Assembly: GCA_015179025.1 (NCBI GenBank)
Contig: WHUX01000016.1
Span: 62,001 to 126,000 of the forward strand
DNA length: 64,000 nucleotides
From: Terfezia claveryi
Lineage: Eukaryota > Ascomycota > Pezizomycetes > Pezizales > Pezizaceae
Direction of reading: 5' to 3'
This document shows positions 61,089 to 64,000 of the stretch, piece by piece. The notes beneath the pieces are model-generated. The model ran no database searches and was not told the origin of the DNA. It was given only the letters and a program-made list of their open reading frames with translations. The stretch's first letter is position 1; the number at the start of each line of letters is the position of its first letter. The position numbers and the translations under genes were made by a program.

Positions 61089-62071
61089 ATGTCGTCCGAG
61101 TTGAAATCCACTGCCGAGCCTATCAATATGAACGTTAGGCGGGCGCAGACTCTGGTAGCGAACATCACGCATGTCCTGCAGTCGATTAAACGGGCTGCCC
61201 CGCACCGTCAGGTTGCGCCCTCCTGGAACCTCTCTTTTTCCCAGCATCACTCCCCCAAGCACCTCACTCTCAGTACCAGTGGACTGACAGGCCCGGAGAA
61301 ATAGATCCGACTAGTAGCAATCTCCAAACTCAAACCTGCTTCCGACATTTTGGCCCTACACAATGCACGGGATATAACGAAGCACGACTCGCATTTTGGA
61401 GAGAACTACTTCCAAGGTTCTTTCCCAAATCTAGCCCAACCATGCATCGGTATTGGCGGGGCTGCTAATGGAATAATCACGCTTACACAGAACTCGTCGA
61501 GAAGGCCGCAACACTCCCTCGAGACATCAACTGGCACTACACAGGGACCCTCCAAAGCAATAAGTGCAAGGCCCTCGCCTCCATTCCCAACATCTGGGCT
61601 GTAGAGTCCCTCGATTCCATCAAGAAAGCCGATGTTTTGGAGAAAGGCCGCGCGGCTCTTCGCAAAACCGACAACTCAGTGGACGTTCTTCGTATATTCT
61701 TACAAGTCAACACATCTAACGAGGAATCTAAGTCTGGATGCCAGCCTTCCGAAGTCGCCGATATAGCCTCACATGTCATCAAATCTTGTCCTTCCTTACA
61801 ACTTAAGGGTCTCATGACAATTGGTGCGATAGCAAGGAGTAAGCAACCTGATGTGCCGAATGAAGATTTTATTCTGCTTAGAGAGACGAGGGATAATCTT
61901 GCAAAGCATCTGGGTTGGGAAGAAGATCAATTGGAATTAAGCATGGGTATGAGTGATGACTATTTACCTGCGATTGAGGAGGGGGCAACCAATGTAAGAG
62001 TGGGAACCACAATCTTTGGGGAGCGGCCGAAGAAACAAGATGCAAAGGTCAAAGATGATGTGGCTACGTAG
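61089..62071 (+). CDS. PLP-homeostasis protein (PLPBP/YggS/YBL036C family)
   Basis: Exons 61089-61211, 61305-61416 and 61491-62071 sum to 816 nt, 271 residues; introns are 93 nt and 74 nt. Joining exon 1 to exon 2 gives [16 protein letters not shown], where the Lys of SK (about residue 49) forms the Schiff base with pyridoxal phosphate. [13 protein letters not shown] and [13 protein letters not shown] follow across intron 2, then [28 protein letters not shown] and [11 protein letters not shown]: all signature blocks of the family. It has an alanine-racemase-like TIM barrel but no racemase domain; it keeps PLP levels and amino-acid metabolism in balance. Both donors are unusual (GTTGCG and GTTCTT), yet each junction restores conserved sequence. 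A reading without splicing fails at once. Confidence 0.93.
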
Positions 62072-63475
62072 GTATGGGAAATAGATGTCGGACTATAAGT
62101 CTGGGGTTTGTTTGAATGTGTCACGGCTCACTAATTATAGGCTCGGTCGTAAGCTGGGAACTGCGGGCTGAATGTATCGCATGGAATTGTTACCGCTCAC
62201 CTAATATATGCCCGATTGCAGGGTTGTTAATATATGCTCGGTCGCGGGGTTATTAATAGGGCCTCCTAGCGGGGGTAGGACACACCTAGGAAATCCTACG
62301 TGTAATCAGGGTAATAGGCATCGAGGGATTTCTATTAAAGGATCCCCAAATCTCACTCTCATATACTCTCTCTCTTTACGCAACTTCCTGTATCTTAGCC
62401 GTACTGAATACATTGCGTTCCTCCTTGGAACCCCGTTATATATTGAATTATCTATATCACAGTCCTAGTCATCCTTGGGACACGTCCATAGGTCCCCGAC
62501 CCATAGCCCCGTTACAAAATGTCTCCTAGGCTTGGACAACCAGTCTACTTAAGTAGCCCTAAAACTGAAGCCTGCGGATACATAAATATACACACACTAC
62601 TGGACTGCTATTGAAGAGAGTTCGAGAGAGGTGCACGGGACGAGGTAATCTGGGCAACCATGTATGAGGATTGCAATTGGCCCTGGGATTGAAGGGAAAC
62701 GTTGGCAAGTTAATCTATCAGGCCGCGAAAAGTATATACAAAAGGTGTCGGGACTGTACTAGAGGCTTTAGGAGGGGTGGGAGTACCTAGGAGAGAGTAG
62801 CTACCTCGGAGCGGGGGGTAAGTATGGTCTTAAGATGTATTGATTTCTTCTAGTGTAAAGGGGTACTTAGTTACAGCCCTGTTCAAACCGAAACCAAATG
62901 TTTATTATATTGCCTATTTTCGATAAATGACTGAAAGTAAACATTTCCGTATTTTTTGGGCTTGTTCGAATATGCTGGACATCTATCGAAATTGATTGCT
63001 GGGCAAATAAACCCAATGCCCTGTGACAGCGATGCAGAGCAACAAGAATACGCCAGTGACTTTGTGCGTGGCCGTAGAGGTGCGTCCTCAGGGTAACAGT
63101 ATATAGAGTGTGGGCTTGGGGTGCACAAGAGGATGTAACCCCAAGACCCCTTCTCCAACTCACCCGATAAATACATGCGTTCAAGCTCGTGTCTGTATGA
63201 CTCATACGAGACTATATGCCGATGCAAGCAAAATCTGGAAACCAGCGACTTTCATCTCTACTTGCAATTGAGGTTCCTAATTCCTAAAGATGTTGATCTT
63301 CATCCTATTGTAATTTTACTAAATATCAGGAACAACGGTCGAAGGCTTGGGTAGAAATAATATCCCAAGGTCCAGACCCTCTACCCTCTCTACCCGTGAT
63401 AACAAAACAACCTAATGGTAATATACAATAATTCTAGAGAAGGAAAAAAAAGAAAATTCTAATACCGCCTGCCAA
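62072..63475. other. Gene-free spacer
   Basis: It contains near-repeats around TATATGCTCGGTCGCGGGGT and GGCTCGGTCGTAAGCTGGGA (62140-62260) and CT-rich tracts. No supported gene. It separates two genes that end towards each other. Confidence 0.45.
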
Positions 63476-64000
63476 TCAAGTCAAATCATACTCTGCTATA
63501 TGTTTCCTCCACTCGGGACCCCATGTTTTCATGATGTATATAATGCTTATACTCAGCAAAGAAATTCCGCCAACAATAGAGAATAAGACTCCTTCGCCAA
63601 CAGCATGTAGTAAAGGTGCAGTGACAACACCACCGATGCAAGCGAAGATATTTCGGATAAAATTCTGGACAGCAACGGCGGATGATGACTTTCCGGGTAC
63701 AAATTCTAAGAATCAACATCATGTCAGTGAATATTCTTTTCACAATACAACAAGTAATAATCAAGAAGAGTTTTACCTGTCAACATAGTTGTGCACATTC
63801 CAAAAATTAACATATTCCCAAACCCAAAGAAGAATGTGCCCAATAATGGCACAATCCAGGCATCTACCCTTACAACTGTCCATCCATACAACAGCAGTCC
63901 CATTGGGAATAAGAGTCCTCCTAAAACTGCGTTTTTGTAGGAAATACTCTCGCCGGTAGAATCCAGAAAGGGAAAGTGACGGTATACTGGGATAAACAGG
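63476..64000 (-). CDS. Major facilitator superfamily transporter, C-terminal part (runs off the window)
   Basis: The exon entering at the window end (64000-63777) and the last exon (63705-63476) are joined across a 71-nt GTAAAA..TTAG intron; about 150 residues are visible. It reads as the last four to five membrane helices of a drug:H+ antiporter-type MFS protein: NAVLGGLLFPMGLLLYGW, VPLLGTFFFGFGNMLIFGMC, EFVPGKSSSAVAVQNFIRNI, and GVLFSIVGGISLLSISIIYI, then the cytosolic tail MKTWGPEWRKHIAEYDLT. Similar proteins export toxic small molecules or polyamines. The start and the N-terminal half lie outside the window. Confidence 0.88.

Noticed and set aside
60849..61262. Upstream extension of the Cox23 frame
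   Set aside because: It runs through the divergent promoter and antisense to exon 1 of the PLP-protein gene; Cox23 proteins start close to the ATG at 60848.

Overview
The window is nuclear DNA of a filamentous ascomycete (Pezizomycotina; class not determinable from sequence alone). The evidence is short introns (mostly 48-110 nt) with GTNNGN donors and CTAAC/CTGAC-type branch sites just before the acceptor, plus recognisable fungal proteins: Mug190-type SMP/C2 protein, Nur1, Cox23, SDHAF3 and an AA9 lytic polysaccharide monooxygenase. Genes are sparse (about 17 loci in 64 kb) and separated by AT-leaning spacers rich in transposon remnants and minisatellites. All gene models below were spliced by hand; totals were checked to be divisible by three unless a frameshift is stated. 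Layout: 1-840 is minisatellite; 923-2779 (-) is an intron-containing DDE integrase relic of a KRBA2/SCAND3-like transposable-element family with six stops of RIP type; 5054-8983 (-) is an unrecognised five-exon, 1224-residue protein; 9884-10721 (-) is a short-chain dehydrogenase broken by four 1-nt indels; 11999-12453 (+) is SDHAF3; 12663-13705 (-) is an AA9 LPMO with one frameshift; 13.9-14.9 kb holds low-confidence gag-like relics; 15033-15325 is a solo LTR with a 5-bp target duplication; 16376-17378 (+) is a flavin-reductase-like FMN protein; 18636-19631 is a TA-flanked TIR element; 19745-20795 (+) is an epimerase pseudogene containing an 18-bp minisatellite; 24800-28760 (+) is Mug190; 29303-29964 (-) is a small secreted protein; 32560-32905 (+) is a Tc1/mariner transposase relic; 33465-34088 (-) is an orphan; 35115-36550 (-) is an APH-family phosphotransferase; 40294-42715 (+) is an ATP-grasp/TauD fusion enzyme; 43960-45017 (-) is an ankyrin pseudogene; 45934-47386 is a foldback element with an 8-bp target duplication; 48512-48693 is a MITE; 49806-51396 (+) is a disordered Ser/Pro-rich protein; 54153-54630 (+) is a small two-exon gene; 56680-58503 (-) is Nur1; 60428-60848 (-) Cox23 and 61089-62071 (+) the PLP-homeostasis protein form a divergent pair; 63476-64000 (-) is the 3' end of an MFS transporter. 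Functionally, two loci serve respiratory-complex assembly (SDHAF3 for complex II, Cox23 for complex IV), one a membrane-contact lipid-transfer role (Mug190) and one the nuclear periphery (Nur1). Core genes are intact, whereas several accessory genes (LPMO, SDR, epimerase, ankyrin) are decaying. The most unusual intact gene is the ATP-grasp/Fe(II)-2OG dioxygenase fusion, a plausible small-molecule biosynthetic enzyme. No CRISPR array, rRNA gene or convincing tRNA gene was seen.
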